Source: Dolomedes plantarius (Eukaryota > Arthropoda > Arachnida > Araneae > Dolomedidae). Taken from it: DNA of 64,000 nucleotides. Every line of letters begins with the position of its first letter. Positions within the stretch are counted from its first letter, which is position 1. A program made the position numbers and the translations under genes. Positions 23,201 through 31,790 of the stretch are shown piece by piece. The DNA lies in NCBI GenBank assembly GCA_907164885.2, contig OU015496.1:185841781-185905780 (forward strand), in the 5' to 3' direction. The notes under the pieces were generated by a model. That model did not search any database. It saw only the letters and a program-made list of their open reading frames with translations, and had not been told where the DNA came from.

Positions 23201-23650
23201 TGAAGACTGATTGATCTATGGCAGTCTCATCTGTAGCACTAATAACAGATATTTCTAAATTTTCATCTGAAAAAAAATAATAATATGGAGAAATAGAAAA
23301 TATCTTTAATTTATTACAATTTATATAATCTACAGAAAAATAAAATTAAAATGTTAAAAAGTCATATTATTTGAAAAAACATATTTTTGTCAACGCTTTT
23401 AGAAAAGAAGCAACTTATTAATATTTCACTGATAAAATGCTTTTCCTATGCGAAATAAAATGCGTATTTCCTATGCGTATATGTCTTTTATACACCAATA
23501 AAAACATTAAATTTAATAATACAATTGTTTGAAAAATAAATAAAATTTTGAAATGCAAGTGAATATTCATATCACTGATCCTTTTAATAGATCACAATAA
23601 TTTTAAATAAATCCAAAATAGAAAAATAATAAATAATTACCAGTTTTCAT
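9618..23650 (-). CDS. SLC9B2: Na+/H+ antiporter, SLC9B (NHA) family, 12 coding exons, 531 aa
   Basis: This is a cation/proton antiporter of the CPA2/NHA type, a membrane carrier that exchanges Na+ or Li+ for H+ across the plasma or organelle membrane. Twelve minus-strand segments join with GT-AG borders and matching phases into 1596 nt. A short hydrophilic N-terminus (about 45 residues) is followed by hydrophobic segments to about residue 490 and a polar tail. Family marks are ALPGSE and IGGKIFG (exon 3), VPPLVGML (exons 3-4), SAGIGLDGK (exon 5), the Asp pair in AASSLDDIVAITGF at residues 242-243, matching the conserved cation-binding pair of NHA2, IPGSGSLG (exon 8), and FISCAWLPKAAVQAAIGS with Lys428 (exons 10-11). 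The start ATG is preceded by an in-frame stop two codons upstream. Human NHA2 is similar in length (about 537). Paralogue choice (B1 or B2) cannot be settled by eye. Confidence 0.95.
10192..10269 (-). CDS. SLC9B2: SLC9B exon 11
   Basis: Acceptor tttcctag, donor gtaagctg; 26 codons starting AAIGSQALDHAR, matching the family AAIGSVALDTAR. Confidence 0.94.
12026..12162 (-). CDS. SLC9B2: SLC9B exon 10
   Basis: Acceptor gttatttcag, donor gtatgtat. It ends in NIKEKIFISCAWLPKAAVQ, nearly the same as the mammalian NLKEKIFISFAWLPKATVQ; Lys428 here corresponds to a conserved transmembrane lysine. Confidence 0.95.
12942..13006 (-). repeat. tRNA-like SINE head in SLC9B intron 9
   Basis: The minus strand reads tagttaacagtgatagatc (A-box region), then about 30 bases later GGTTTGATGCC (B box). 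The order and spacing are those of tRNA-derived SINEs. No full tRNA fold is seen. Confidence 0.45.
13070..13175 (-). CDS. SLC9B2: SLC9B exon 9
   Basis: Acceptor tatatgtag, donor gtaatgag. It codes for IVWKIVEPFMFALIGSEVSI, equivalent to WDIFQPLLFGLIGAEVSI in NHA2. Confidence 0.94.
14224..14382 (-). CDS. SLC9B2: SLC9B exon 8
   Basis: Acceptor actgcttctag, donor gtatgtta; 53 whole codons. It contains RIGIPGSGSLGCVTLAFVA, matching the family FPGSGGLCTLVMAFLAG motif, and a charged loop RWRKDVEQF. Confidence 0.94.
15561..15884 (+). pseudogene. C-terminal end of LINE ORF2 (post-RNase H, Cys/His motif)
   Basis: The frame across the insert ends in TQVLTGHGNFKSYLLHF, then RLCACGDADEDVEHFLLHC. This C-x-C...H...C arrangement follows the reverse transcriptase and RNase H domains in I/R1-like arthropod retrotransposons. 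Everything upstream is missing, so it is a dead fragment. The open frame extends left of 15561 only by chance into intron sequence. Confidence 0.75.
15561..16064 (+). mobile_element. 5'-truncated LINE with 15-bp target duplication
   Basis: The sequence aaattcatttatcag occurs at 15546-15560 and again at 16065-16079, immediately flanking the insert. The insert ends in an A-rich tail of AAAAAT type. It lies in intron 7 of SLC9B, on the opposite strand. Confidence 0.88.
16898..17010 (-). CDS. SLC9B2: SLC9B exon 7
   Basis: Acceptor tacattgtag, donor gtaaggat. It codes for NLTLILIRAPLEPLVGC, then a Gly-rich membrane helix ending LFWHLPRKDVAK. Confidence 0.93.
17105..17206. repeat. CA/TA microsatellite in intron 6
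   Basis: 'acacac' and 'catgca' tracts run into a TA run of about 30 bases. The two open frames reading HTHTHTY and IYIYIYI over it are artefacts of the repeat. Confidence 0.85.
17403..17600 (-). pseudogene. Transposase N-terminal helix-turn-helix fragment (DUF4817-like)
   Basis: The frame reads SARGIARCLDMPASTVHKI, then LHCYPYKITHVQELLPADLP. This resembles the DNA-binding region of mariner-type proteins common in spiders (DUF4817-type helix-turn-helix), from memory of the family. No catalytic domain follows, so it is a relic. Confidence 0.6.
17665..17841 (+). mobile_element. hAT-type MITE (CAGTGGYGTAGC family), copy 2, nested
   Basis: Ends are cagtggcgtagcgagg and ctcgctacatcactg. The flanking octamers ctatttct and ctgtttct match 7 of 8. 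It interrupts the mariner fragment around it, so it is the younger insertion. Confidence 0.88.
18426..18601 (-). CDS. SLC9B2: SLC9B exon 6 with the paired-aspartate ion site
   Basis: Acceptor ggtatacag, donor gtaacaa. About residues 202-261. It carries GIPTLILAASSLDDIVAITG; the two Asp (242, 243) align with the cation-binding pair of human NHA2, so the key residues are intact. Confidence 0.95.
19495..19677 (-). CDS. SLC9B2: SLC9B exon 5
   Basis: Acceptor ctcttacag, donor gtatctat. About residues 141-202: DVALVIILLSAGIGLDGKKL, then FVEAGSMTVFAHYFLDLPW. The Ala-Gly-hydrophobic-Gly-Leu-Asp motif is typical of NHA proteins. Confidence 0.93.
20187..20274 (-). CDS. SLC9B2: SLC9B exon 4
   Basis: Acceptor ttgtttag, donor gtaatgc. 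It codes for GMLIVGFLYRNLPFI and on to HGTASVIR, about residues 112-141, matching the family GMLLAGFLLRN motif. Confidence 0.92.
21144..21398 (-). CDS. SLC9B2: SLC9B exon 3 (first membrane segments)
   Basis: Acceptor tatttcag, donor gtgagaa. About residues 27-112. A basic, Cys-containing stretch (PKKNVVKRCLCC) precedes two hydrophobic segments with NALPGSEIFA between them and SFIGGKIFGIIQVPPLVG at the end, a conserved NHA signature. Confidence 0.93.
23198..23266 (-). CDS. SLC9B2: SLC9B exon 2
   Basis: Acceptor tttttttcag, donor gtaatatta. It codes for the acidic cytosolic N-terminal part (DENLEISVISATDETAID), about residues 4-27. The phases fit exons 1 and 3. Confidence 0.85.
23641..23650 (-). 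CDS. SLC9B2: SLC9B exon 1 coding part (start codon)
   Basis: ATG AAA ACT G followed by donor gtaattat. Only ten coding bases are present, ending in phase 1. The 5' UTR lies at higher coordinates. An in-frame TAA just upstream fixes this ATG as the earliest possible start. Confidence 0.8.
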
Positions 23651-23950
23651 ATTGTGTTAACGAAACAGGCAGAAAAATTAAATATCAAATGTCACATTTC
23701 TTCCTTTGCGAACACGACCTTTACAGATGAGATTTCTCCTCGATTTAAAACAGCATTAATGACAGGTGAGAGAAACACGGTGTCGGGTTTCTTCATCCTC
23801 CTATCAGCATCCGAGATGAGTCTTTATCGATTGCATTCGATTGAAGAATGCGATGTAGGTAAACCACCTGAATCGATGAATCGTGTAGAATTTGACAGAT
23901 AGTCCGTATTCGGTTTTCGACTGCTGCATTCATACCTATGATTTACTGTT
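23651..23950 (-). promoter_or_regulatory. Probable 5' UTR and promoter region of SLC9B
   Basis: The 300 bases upstream of the start codon are clearly richer in GC and CpG than the introns and hold ATCGAT-type motifs (minus aatcgataaag and tcatcgattcag), similar to DRE-like promoter elements. There is no clear TATA box. An 82-codon plus-strand frame here is antisense to the UTR and not supported. Confidence 0.35.
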
Positions 23951-24824
23951 CCGTCTTTAATCGCTACAGTTTTTTTTCTTTTAAAATTATTAAAACAATT
24001 GAATTTGATATTTTATATATTTCTTTCGAGACTATTATATATGAGTCCTTGACTTACTTTTCAAACTGTAATGGTGTGGCTATTATGAAATCCTCGCGTT
24101 GAATGGGAAACCCTTTTAGGTAACGAATAAAAGTTTCGTATATAATCATAAAAGAAATGCTGATATCGTTGAGGTTTTAAACAGTTGGTATTTAGTTTCC
24201 GAAATTAAAATTAAAATTTTTTCACGCAATTTCAATAGTTCATAGAAACACTTTAAAGACCCTTCTTAAACCTGTTTAAAGATCATAATCTAATGCATTT
24301 CATCACTTTCTGTACTATATTACCTTCACACATCAAGATCAAGCATTACAACAATCAACTTCCTGTTTTAACAGATTTTAGCCATGTACTGAATTTAAAT
24401 ATTTATAGCACGACAAAGCATAATTTCAAGCAGGCGTAACATTATCACAGTCAGGAGATGCATAGTTTAACGACTAGTCTCATGGCTGAGTTATAAATGT
24501 TTAAATGTATAGCACCCCTGGTTGCTATACGAGTCACTGGCTAGTGTTTGATAGGGGTTTTGTAATTCTCCGAATCACTTAGGTCCTTGCTTGAACAGCG
24601 AACTTAAAAGTTTGGCATGCTGCCAACCCATGAACTTGGAAACAGAGAGTGCGCTAAGATAGATAGACGATAGAAATGTAAAATGTTCTTAAAAAGTGTG
24701 TTTTGAGTAGGTTTACGCAAAACAAATTTCAAAGCCTTACGCATTACAAGATCATATAAGATGTAAGTGAACTGAATTCCTGTAAAGCTGAAATGCAATA
24801 AATTAGGCCCTTTGGAGGTAATAA
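23951..24824. other. Upstream intergenic sequence without supported gene
   Basis: No family resemblance or element ends are seen, apart from possible upstream control sequence for SLC9B. Confidence 0.35.
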
Positions 24825-24866
24825 GTAGCACAAGCTTCCACCAACTGAGCCTGGGTTCAAATTTCG
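24825..24866 (+). repeat. tRNA-like fragment (B box)
   Basis: 'tagcacaagcttccacc' followed by GGGTTCAAATTTCG looks like the anticodon-to-T-arm part of a tRNA or a SINE head. The A box is poor and no full cloverleaf is seen. Confidence 0.3.
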
Positions 24867-25423
24867 TCTAAAATGTAGATGTTTTAAAAGTGCCGTCCCA
24901 TTGGTATGAGACGCCTTTGTTCAAAGTTAAAATTTAGCACCTCTATAAAATAAAACTTACAAATTAAAATATATCAAACTTCAGAAAGTTTTTTTTTTAT
25001 TTATTTATTCAGTATATAAATACAAGATATTCGTATGTGTACATAAAAAAAGAGCATCTCAAAAAGAATCACAGCACAATATCACCTTTATCTATGTTGT
25101 CATTTATTATTTATTCTCCAAGCTTTAACCGTCACAAAAATTCTTAATTAGATCTTTTATATGTAAAGTATCCATAATATCGTTTTCTATTGATATTGTT
25201 GATATACTGATATTGTTGTCGGAAAGACGGTCTTTAGACAACGTGACTATAATATTGATAATTTTGGCAATAGTTACAAAACGTTTATACCACAACGCGG
25301 CTACATCAACAGGACCCCATTTAAAACATCAGTTCGGCATTACACAAAATTTCGTTTCTGAGTATGCAGAGTGCGCGGATCACATAGACATGCTGATATC
25401 GGCGCACTATTTATTTATCGTCT

Positions 25424-25570
25424 GCCACTCAGTGGCAAAGTGGTTGGGGCATCACGCCTGGGGCGAGGGATCGAATCTCGCATAAGGCATTGTAGCGTCA
25501 CGTGTTATTGGGCGGTTCTGACGCCCCACGGGCCAGCCGGATGTTTTTCGAGAATACCATTTTCCAGTTA
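25424..25570 (+). repeat. tRNA-derived SINE, head and part of body
   Basis: A-box match TGGCAAAGTGG at 25433 and B-box match GATCGAATCTC at 25469, about 36 bases apart. The GC-rich body (cgccccacgggccagccgg) follows. It starts the long repeat cluster of 25-32 kb. The 3' limit is uncertain. Confidence 0.5.
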
Positions 25571-25689
25571 CCACCGCTTTTAAAACATGTGCAGAGTTTT
25601 GGCCTGAAAGTTAAACCCTGGCGTGGCGGTTTCCCTAACAAGTTGTGGGGGTAACTGTTTGGAAAAACAGAAAATGTTTCCCATCACCG

Positions 25690-26467
25690 TCATAAAGCGG
25701 TCTTTCCTAGCGATAGCTATGCGACTTTGTCACTGGAATGTAATAAAGTTTCGGCGTTACGAAGAACTGTCACCAACTGGGTTGCCGGCCCCCTCTCTGA
25801 AAAACAGACGCATTTTCGTGGAATTGGGAGAGTTGCCGACAAAGAAAACGCCACCAGATATAGGCAGAGAGTCGGAGAATTTGATGCTGCGTTTGCATTC
25901 ATGTGCTCTGCTCTGCTCTGCTCTGTGGAAGACAGTGATTTATGTTCACTGCGTACTCCGTATATGCGTGGATCTCCTCCTCTGGCGGTCCTGCTACAGA
26001 GCATCAAAGATCCCGGGGTCCCGGGGGGTCAAATGGTGTCAAGCGGGGGCGGAGGACACTAGATCAAGAAACACGAGGGACCTTGGGGGCGGGAATGGGG
26101 GGGGTTCTAAAAGGGGGAAAATCTGGAAGACACGTGTTCATTCACATCGCTTTGGACGGGTAGGGTTACCGTGACTAATGTGATGACAGGAGTCGGGGGG
26201 GGGGGGTCTCCATGCAGAGAACTCTGCATGAATGCAGATGCACCCTTTTAGGAGATCAGCCTATAACATCTAGCCGAACAGACGTGTTTTTTTAGGCTCC
26301 TGTTTTTTTTAGGCCGAGCTGGGTCCTGGAGCGTGTATTGTGAATATGCACGTAAATTAATTGAATATGTTGCAACGGTTTAATGTTAATTTTTTTTGTA
26401 AATAAATTTGTTAAGCTTTGTTTTTAAAATTGGCCTTCGCATTTTAATTAGAACTCTGTCTTTCTTA
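25690..26467. repeat. Composite repeat, left part (split by Tc1 element)
   Basis: This GC-richer, G-run-bearing repeat continues after the Tc1 element at 27860. Its part from about 26090 to 26200 resembles 29162-29285 (shared ttcattcaca, gtgactaat, gagtcggggg). Its part from about 26280 to 26467 resembles, in reverse, about 61950-62130. Overlapping frames in all directions here look like repeat artefacts. Confidence 0.65.
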
Positions 26468-27859
26468 CACTGCTGGCCACCCAAATTGCAACACCAAGAA
26501 AGACAAGAGATATCACAACAAAATTTATTTTGTAGATAACATGTTGACCAAGTATCAAATGATTAAATTTATAGACTTCTGTGAAGTGTGGTTCCTGCCA
26601 AAATCAGTAGCCAGAGTAGCCGCCATTGTTGGAGATCACCGCTGCCACACGCCTCGGCATTGATTCAAAGAGACTTTGGATGAGTTCTTGGGGTACAGCA
26701 GACCAAGCAGCTTCCACACGTTGCCAAAGTTGATCTGCTGTGGCAGCTGGGGATGGAATCTGGGTCAATCGTAGAGCAACCATGGACCACATGTTTTCTA
26801 TCGGCGAAAGATCCGGAGAGCGAGGCGGCCAGGGAAGCAATTCAATCTGGCGATTGACGAAGAACCGTTGGACAATGCGTGCCACGTGTGGTCGCGCATT
26901 ATCCTGTTGAAATATGGCTGTGGGCAAGCTCTGAAGGTAAGGAAGGACAACTGGCTCCAACACCTCGGAGATGTAGCGCTGGCTGTTTAAAGTACCGGCA
27001 ATGCGTACTAGAGGTGTGCGAGAGTGATATCCAATACCGCCCCATACCATAATACCCGGTGCAGGACCAGTGTGGCGGTACATAACGCAGCTCTTCAGCA
27101 TCCTCTCTTCACGGTGTCTCCAGACTCGAATGTGACCATCGTGGTGTTGCAGACAGAAGCGTGACTCGTCAGTAAAGACAATTTCATTCCATTCTGCCGC
27201 CCACATCCTTCTGTCATCGCACCATTGGCGGCGGAGACGTCTGTGGTTCTGCGTCAAGGGTAGACAAAGCAACGGACGTCTTGCGGACAGACCACTCTGC
27301 TGTAAACGGCGTCGAATGGTACGCGCAGACACTGGATGATGCGTTACAGACTGCATGTGCTGTGCTATGGTTCGTGATGTGACTGAGCGATCCGTCACTG
27401 CCATGCGCACAATTTGCCTGTCATCACGTGAAGTGGTGCGCTGAGGTGGATGCGATCGAACACGCCGGTCCGTCGTACCCTCCTGCATCCAACGATCACA
27501 TATCCGCATTACAGTTGGTTTCGTCCAACACGACTACCAATTTCCCTGAAAGATAATCCACAATCTCGGTAGGCCACTATCCTTCCTCTGTCGAACTCGG
27601 ATACTTGATCAAAAGATGATCGCTGTTTTCGATGAGGCATAATTGATCGTTTTTTTAAAAACCACAAGAAAAACATAATTGCCGAACTTGAAATCGTCGA
27701 AATCTCCAAGCCTTAAATAGCGCTTTGAAGTGGCGCCACAGGCGTGCGTGATGTACGTCTGCGCTGAAATTCTAATCATTTGCATATCTCACCTCCGCTA
27801 ATGCATGTTGTAAATTTCATGTTTCCTTCAGGGTGTTGCATTTACAGTGGCCAGCAGTG
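26468..27859 (-). mobile_element. Tc1 (Tcb1-like) transposon, complete ends
   Basis: Terminal inverted repeats of about 28 bp begin CACTGCTGGCCAC on each end and share the later stretch TGCAACACC. TA borders both (26466-26467, 27860-27861). Length 1392 bp. The flanking DNA rejoins cleanly with an unoccupied relative near 61953, which confirms the borders. Confidence 0.96.
26604..27640 (-). pseudogene. Tcb1-like Tc1 transposase, one frameshift
   Basis: This cut-and-paste transposase acts on the element's own ends. The likely start is MPHRKQRSSFDQVSEF at 27640, followed by paired helix-turn-helix domains (DCGLSFREIGSRVGRNQ, later SARTIRRRLQQ). The catalytic residues are all present: Asp in FTDESRF, Asp in FQQDNARPH, Glu in SPDLSPIENMW. 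There are 34 residues between the second Asp and the Glu, the DD34E rule of Tc1. The C-terminus NNGGYSGY is typical of the spider Tcb1 proteins as I recall them. A single lost base near 27514, just after RVGRNQ, splits the frame (RNQL then stop; the other frame resumes at MRICDRW). Otherwise the frame is clean for 301 codons, so the element was active recently. Confidence 0.95.
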
Positions 27860-28193
27860 TAGTTATGGATCCAATAGTAGTAATTTTTAGCAACGCCTCA
27901 GGGAATCGCCTTACCTACTTATCGTTACGCCACAGCATGGTTGTAATCTGGGGTAATAGTCAGTCTTCCGTTTGCAGTAGGTCAGTCCCCATCTCGAAAG
28001 AGGAGCTGCAATCTACCGACCATCGCCACTGTCCATTTACCGTCTTGAAATGGCGTCCCCCCCCCTCCCCTCACACACACATACCCCGATCAGACAACGG
28101 GGCGGCCCTAGATGTTCATCTGTTGCACCTATCTAGGAAGTAAATATTTCCGAATACGAATAAATACAATCGATCGATTTTTATCTTTTAATG
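27860..28193. repeat. Composite repeat, right part
   Basis: Continues the repeat broken by the Tc1 element. The first ~80 bases (gttatggatccaatagtag and on) match the reverse complement of about 61865-61955. The remainder carries a C-run and 'acacacac'. Confidence 0.6.
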
Positions 28194-28685
28194 CAGTGGT
28201 TCCCAACCCGTAGAAGTCTGCGGACCACCAAGCCAGAAACTGAACTATGTGCGGACACCCCCCCCCCCCCCCCACACACACACACCGAGTTGAGGGAGGG
28301 CATTCCGGGGGTTATGGGGGTATAGAATATCCCTCAGGAAAAAGGGATACAGGATTAACGTACTCACTTTTCGTTTCAACCTTGTGTTCAATCTTTAGAA
28401 TTAGATAGCCTAAATCATTTAAACATACATAGGTTACCCTAACATTTAAGCATACATAGGTTATGAAAATTATTTTGTATCATTTCAAATAATAAAATAA
28501 CTATGTTAAACTTTTAAGAAATGTTAATTCAACACCTGATAGTCATCGGATATATTCGGCGCATCTACTCGTAGTTCAATGAAAACTGCTTTCAAAATCC
28601 CCATTTTTATTTTTTTGGCAGCTTTTTTATATGTGGTGCCAGACCACTCCCGAGGCTCTCGCGGACCACCGCTTGGGAACCACTG
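28194..28685. mobile_element. hAT MITE with perfect 8-bp target duplication
   Basis: Ends are CAGTGGTTCCCAA and its complement, with GCGGACCACC repeated inside both ends. The octamer ttttaatg is present at 28186-28193 and 28686-28693. It includes a C-run of about 15 followed by 'acacacac'. No transposase. Confidence 0.93.
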
Positions 28686-28949
28686 TTTTAATGGAACGAA
28701 AAATAACAACATTGTGAGGGGGAAACCCCGCTCTTATTCACACACATATCACATCAACAAGACAGCGCAGCCCTTTTTGGAGCAGCCGCACAGGTTACAT
28801 TAATCCTTAGCACAGCGGCGGCACCCTTTCACAAACAATGAATTCGCACCAGTAAATAACCCTGATTCGCCTGTTGAGTACTCCCACAATAACATGTATG
28901 TATGTATGGGCGGATACCCTTTGCATAAGTAAGTGCAGCATTTCATAAG

Positions 28950-29300
28950 AAAATTATCTCCAGCGAGCAATATTTGCCGCTCTGTTGGTCCCGGTTGCAG
29001 GAAAAAATATAAAGAAAGCTAATAAGGCGTCCACACACATGCAGAATTGCAGAGCATTCTGCGGGGAAAACAGTTATTTATGGGGCAGAGCGCTCTGCAG
29101 CGATCCCCCGTCAGAGCGGTTTTTTTCACAGTTCATCAAAGATACACGATAGACCTTAGGAGGGGGGGTTTAAATGGGGGAATGTTTGGAAGACAGTCTA
29201 GTGTTCATTCACACTCTCTTTGGAATAGCAGGGGGGGAGAGCGTGACTAATCGACCCCAAAATGTGTCAAGAGGAGTCGGGGGTGCTTACTGCATATGCG
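28950..29300. repeat. Second copy of the 26-kb composite repeat
   Basis: 'gcagagcgctctgcagcg', 'catcaaagat', then a G-run, 'gtgttcattcacac' and 'gaggagtcgggggtgc' follow the same order as 25900-26200, though diverged. The ORFs over it are not supported as genes. Confidence 0.5.
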
Positions 29301-30188
29301 ATCTGTTTATATGTGGATGCACCATCAGGCCTGTGGCGGCCTTGTGCTACAGCGCGCTGCTTTTCGGTGCTGAGGGTGCTCGGATCGAATTCCGGCGTCG
29401 CGCCACTAAAATACCTCCGTTTGTGTCGTCCCTTAGGAGGTAATGCTGGTCCGCCTATATGGTGCCCTCTTAATAAAATGGCCCGCAAACTGCGGTGTAC
29501 TATAGGCGAATGTCTACACAGCAAGTGCCTCTGCTTAAAAAAATAGTCTATAGATGTATGTCTAAGTGCTGTTGCTTTAATAAAAAATATAAGGAAAGCC
29601 AGTAACTTACTGAAAACCTTGATCGCTATGGTTGGCATGGATTTGTCGCTCTTCATACATCGCGTTCGAGAGAACATTTCTTAAAAGAAGTCACTATTCT
29701 CAAAGTGTTGAAGTTCGATCTGAAGCTCCTAGAAGACACAGAATAAGAACGCGAGCGCGTGTGTGTGTATGCGCGTGTGTGTCAGGAGGTGGGTGGAGTA
29801 TGCATACTTAATTCACTTTTGCATGCATATGAATATGTACATACATGTACATATTGTTATAAAAATTTCTAAGGAGAATGCGTCGCATGTCATGTTCAGT
29901 TTTTACATTTGCTACGTGGAATTTTTGTTCACAAGATGAGACATATTTGAGTCAGCAGAAAAAAAGCAGGTGTCATAACCAAGAATATAAATTTATATGA
30001 TCGCATACTGGGAATTTACGACTGAAGTAAATACCCAATATCATCGTGCAGCATCAAAAATGATATTGACATGTGTCGCATATGTATGACGCATAAAAAT
30101 TACAGTCTACGAAAAAACAACAAAAACTCAATGTTATCGGTGACGTTGAAAAATGATGATGATGATGCTAATATTGTTTATATGCTAG
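29301..30188. other. No supported gene
   Basis: Continues as GC-richer repeat-like sequence to about 29480, then a GT-rich tract (gtgtgtgtatgcgcgtgtgtg at about 29759-29780) and AT-rich DNA. A 136-codon minus-strand frame (29267-29677) has no recognisable motif and overlaps repeat. Confidence 0.35.
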
Positions 30189-30808
30189 TTAATCCTTACG
30201 TCGGCTCATCTGTCTTTTTTTACTGTGCCCCAGCTCATCGGTCTCACAGACCGCCACGCTGTAAAATTAGGATTTTTTTCCTATTTTTATAAGCTTTTCG
30301 CGGTTATAAGTCATTAATGCAAAACTACTGCCAACTCTCATTCTTGAAAAGGGTAAATAAAAAATAGATTATTCAACAAAAATTTCTGAATCCGATTCCT
30401 CAATCTGTGATAGTGCGAGAGAGACAAAATGTCTGGTTCGTTGTGAAACAGGAGGAATTCTTCCAGCCATGCTAGCTACAACAATAAAACAAAGATCTTA
30501 GAAATAGAATGCATGCAGACTGGCAGATAATTAATACGGTTCAAGGCTTATCGGTCATACAGACCGGCAAAAATTTAAACCAGTTCAAGGCTCATCGGTC
30601 CAAAAGACCGTATATGTTTTACAAAGATTAAATTTACCGACAAAATATACGAGATGGGCGAAAATCTCCGATGTGTTGTACTTGAAGGGCAGGACTCGAC
30701 TGAAGAACTCACAAACCCTCAACAGTCTGATCACTACCACCACCACCCCACCCTTCAGAACATGTGCAATAGAGGTCTCCTAGACTGATGAGCCGACGTA
30801 AGGGTTAA
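30189..30808. mobile_element. piggyBac-like MITE, TTAA-flanked
   Basis: Inverted ends are TTAATCCTTACGTCGGCTC (left) and TTAACCCTTACGTCGGCTC (right, reverse complement), each starting with the TTAA target of piggyBac. Three inner hairpin motifs CGGTC-N5-GACCG lie at 30239-30253, 30552-30566 and 30596-30610, preceded by GCTCATC or GCTTATC as in the termini. No transposase. Confidence 0.88.
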
Positions 30809-30851
30809 TTAAAACTCTTTTTCCTGGTGGAGAGGGGGAAAACCAAGTACA

Positions 30852-30935
30852 TTGGAACTCGGTTAATACGAGATGCTTAGGATCACTGAAAATGCTCGTT
30901 TTAACCGTACCGCTACTCGTATAAACCATGAAAAA
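30852..30935. repeat. Single end of a Tigger-like element
   Basis: TACATTGGAACTCGGTTAA and 'ctcgtataaacc' resemble the termini of the other TA-flanked elements, but no matching right end is found. Low certainty. Confidence 0.35.
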
Positions 30936-31322
30936 TAATTTGGGATAAAAAAATCGGTATTTTTAAAAAAAAATGATTAAAAATACAAACAATTTTCTAC
31001 ATATTAACGTTAAATAATTAGAATGACTTACATTAAATTCACTGTAATTGCATTTGTTTTTGTTTTTAAACAAAATTTGGAATAGCCCCAGCGATCAAAC
31101 GTTAACTCTTATCTTTAAAACATTTCAATCGACTTTTAAATTTTAAAGGACCAAATTGTTTATGTACAAATACAAGCAATATTAATATTTTTAAAAATAA
31201 TCAGTAAGTTTAGTCTGTTTAGTATTGGTTTTCATTTTAAAATCCTTAACTCTTCAGCGGGCGCGCCAATTTTTGGAACACCAGCAGGCGCGCGTCGCAC
31301 AAAGTGCAACGTCTCTTTCAAC

Positions 31323-31493
31323 CGGTGACGTAGCGAGCATAACTGGCGCCCGGGGCACGATATCTTTTTGGCGCCCCCATTGCCTTGGGAGACCAAATGG
31401 TCCAATGGTGTTAGTGACCATTTGGCGCTCCTCTGCAAGTGGCGCCCGGGGCATGATAGACCCCCATTGCCCCCCCCCCTCGCTACGCCACTG
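31323..31493 (-). mobile_element. hAT-type MITE (CAGTGGYGTAGC family), copy 3
   Basis: Exact 8-bp duplication ctttcaac at 31315-31322 and 31494-31501. Ends read cggtgacgtagcgag and ctcgctacgccactg. Copy 2 of the piggyBac relic has the empty site cttccaacttt at the same place. Confidence 0.95.
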
Positions 31494-31601
31494 CTTTCAA
31501 CCTTGATTATTCCTTTTGTAATAAACTTTTTTTTTTCAAATTGAAAATAATAATTCTGCGTCTTATGACAAGATATAAAATGCTGATAATATTGAGATAT
31601 A

Positions 31602-31790
31602 CAGTTGGCTCTCTGTTTAACGACTTTCAAGGGACCGTGAAAAATCGTCCTTAAGTAGAGATCGCCCTTAAACAGAATTTGTGAAAAAATAACATTTCCC
31701 ATAACGTCGGAGGGGTCGGAACTGGGAAATATCGTCTTTATAAATAGAGATCGTCGTTAAGTAGAGCGTCGTTAAACAGAGAGCCAACTG
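31602..31790. mobile_element. 189-bp Tigger-like MITE, TA-flanked, empty site known
   Basis: Termini CAGTTGGCTCTCTGTTTAAC on both strands, with TA at 31600-31601 and 31791-31792. In the piggyBac relic copy 2 the same site reads gatatatttata (reverse complement), exactly the uninterrupted form with one TA. Confidence 0.95.

Noticed and set aside
23654..23902. 82-codon plus-strand frame upstream of SLC9B
   Set aside because: Antisense to the probable 5' UTR; no motif. Openness is explained by the GC-richer promoter region.
25623..26174. Overlapping open frames of 70-183 codons on both strands, including some rich in Gly and Arg
   Set aside because: They follow from the lower AT content and G-runs of a repeat also seen at 29 and 62 kb; no motif, no shared frame between copies.
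29267..29677. 136-codon minus-strand frame
   Set aside because: It overlaps the composite repeat and plain AT-rich DNA, has no recognisable motif, and competes with two plus-strand frames of equal quality.
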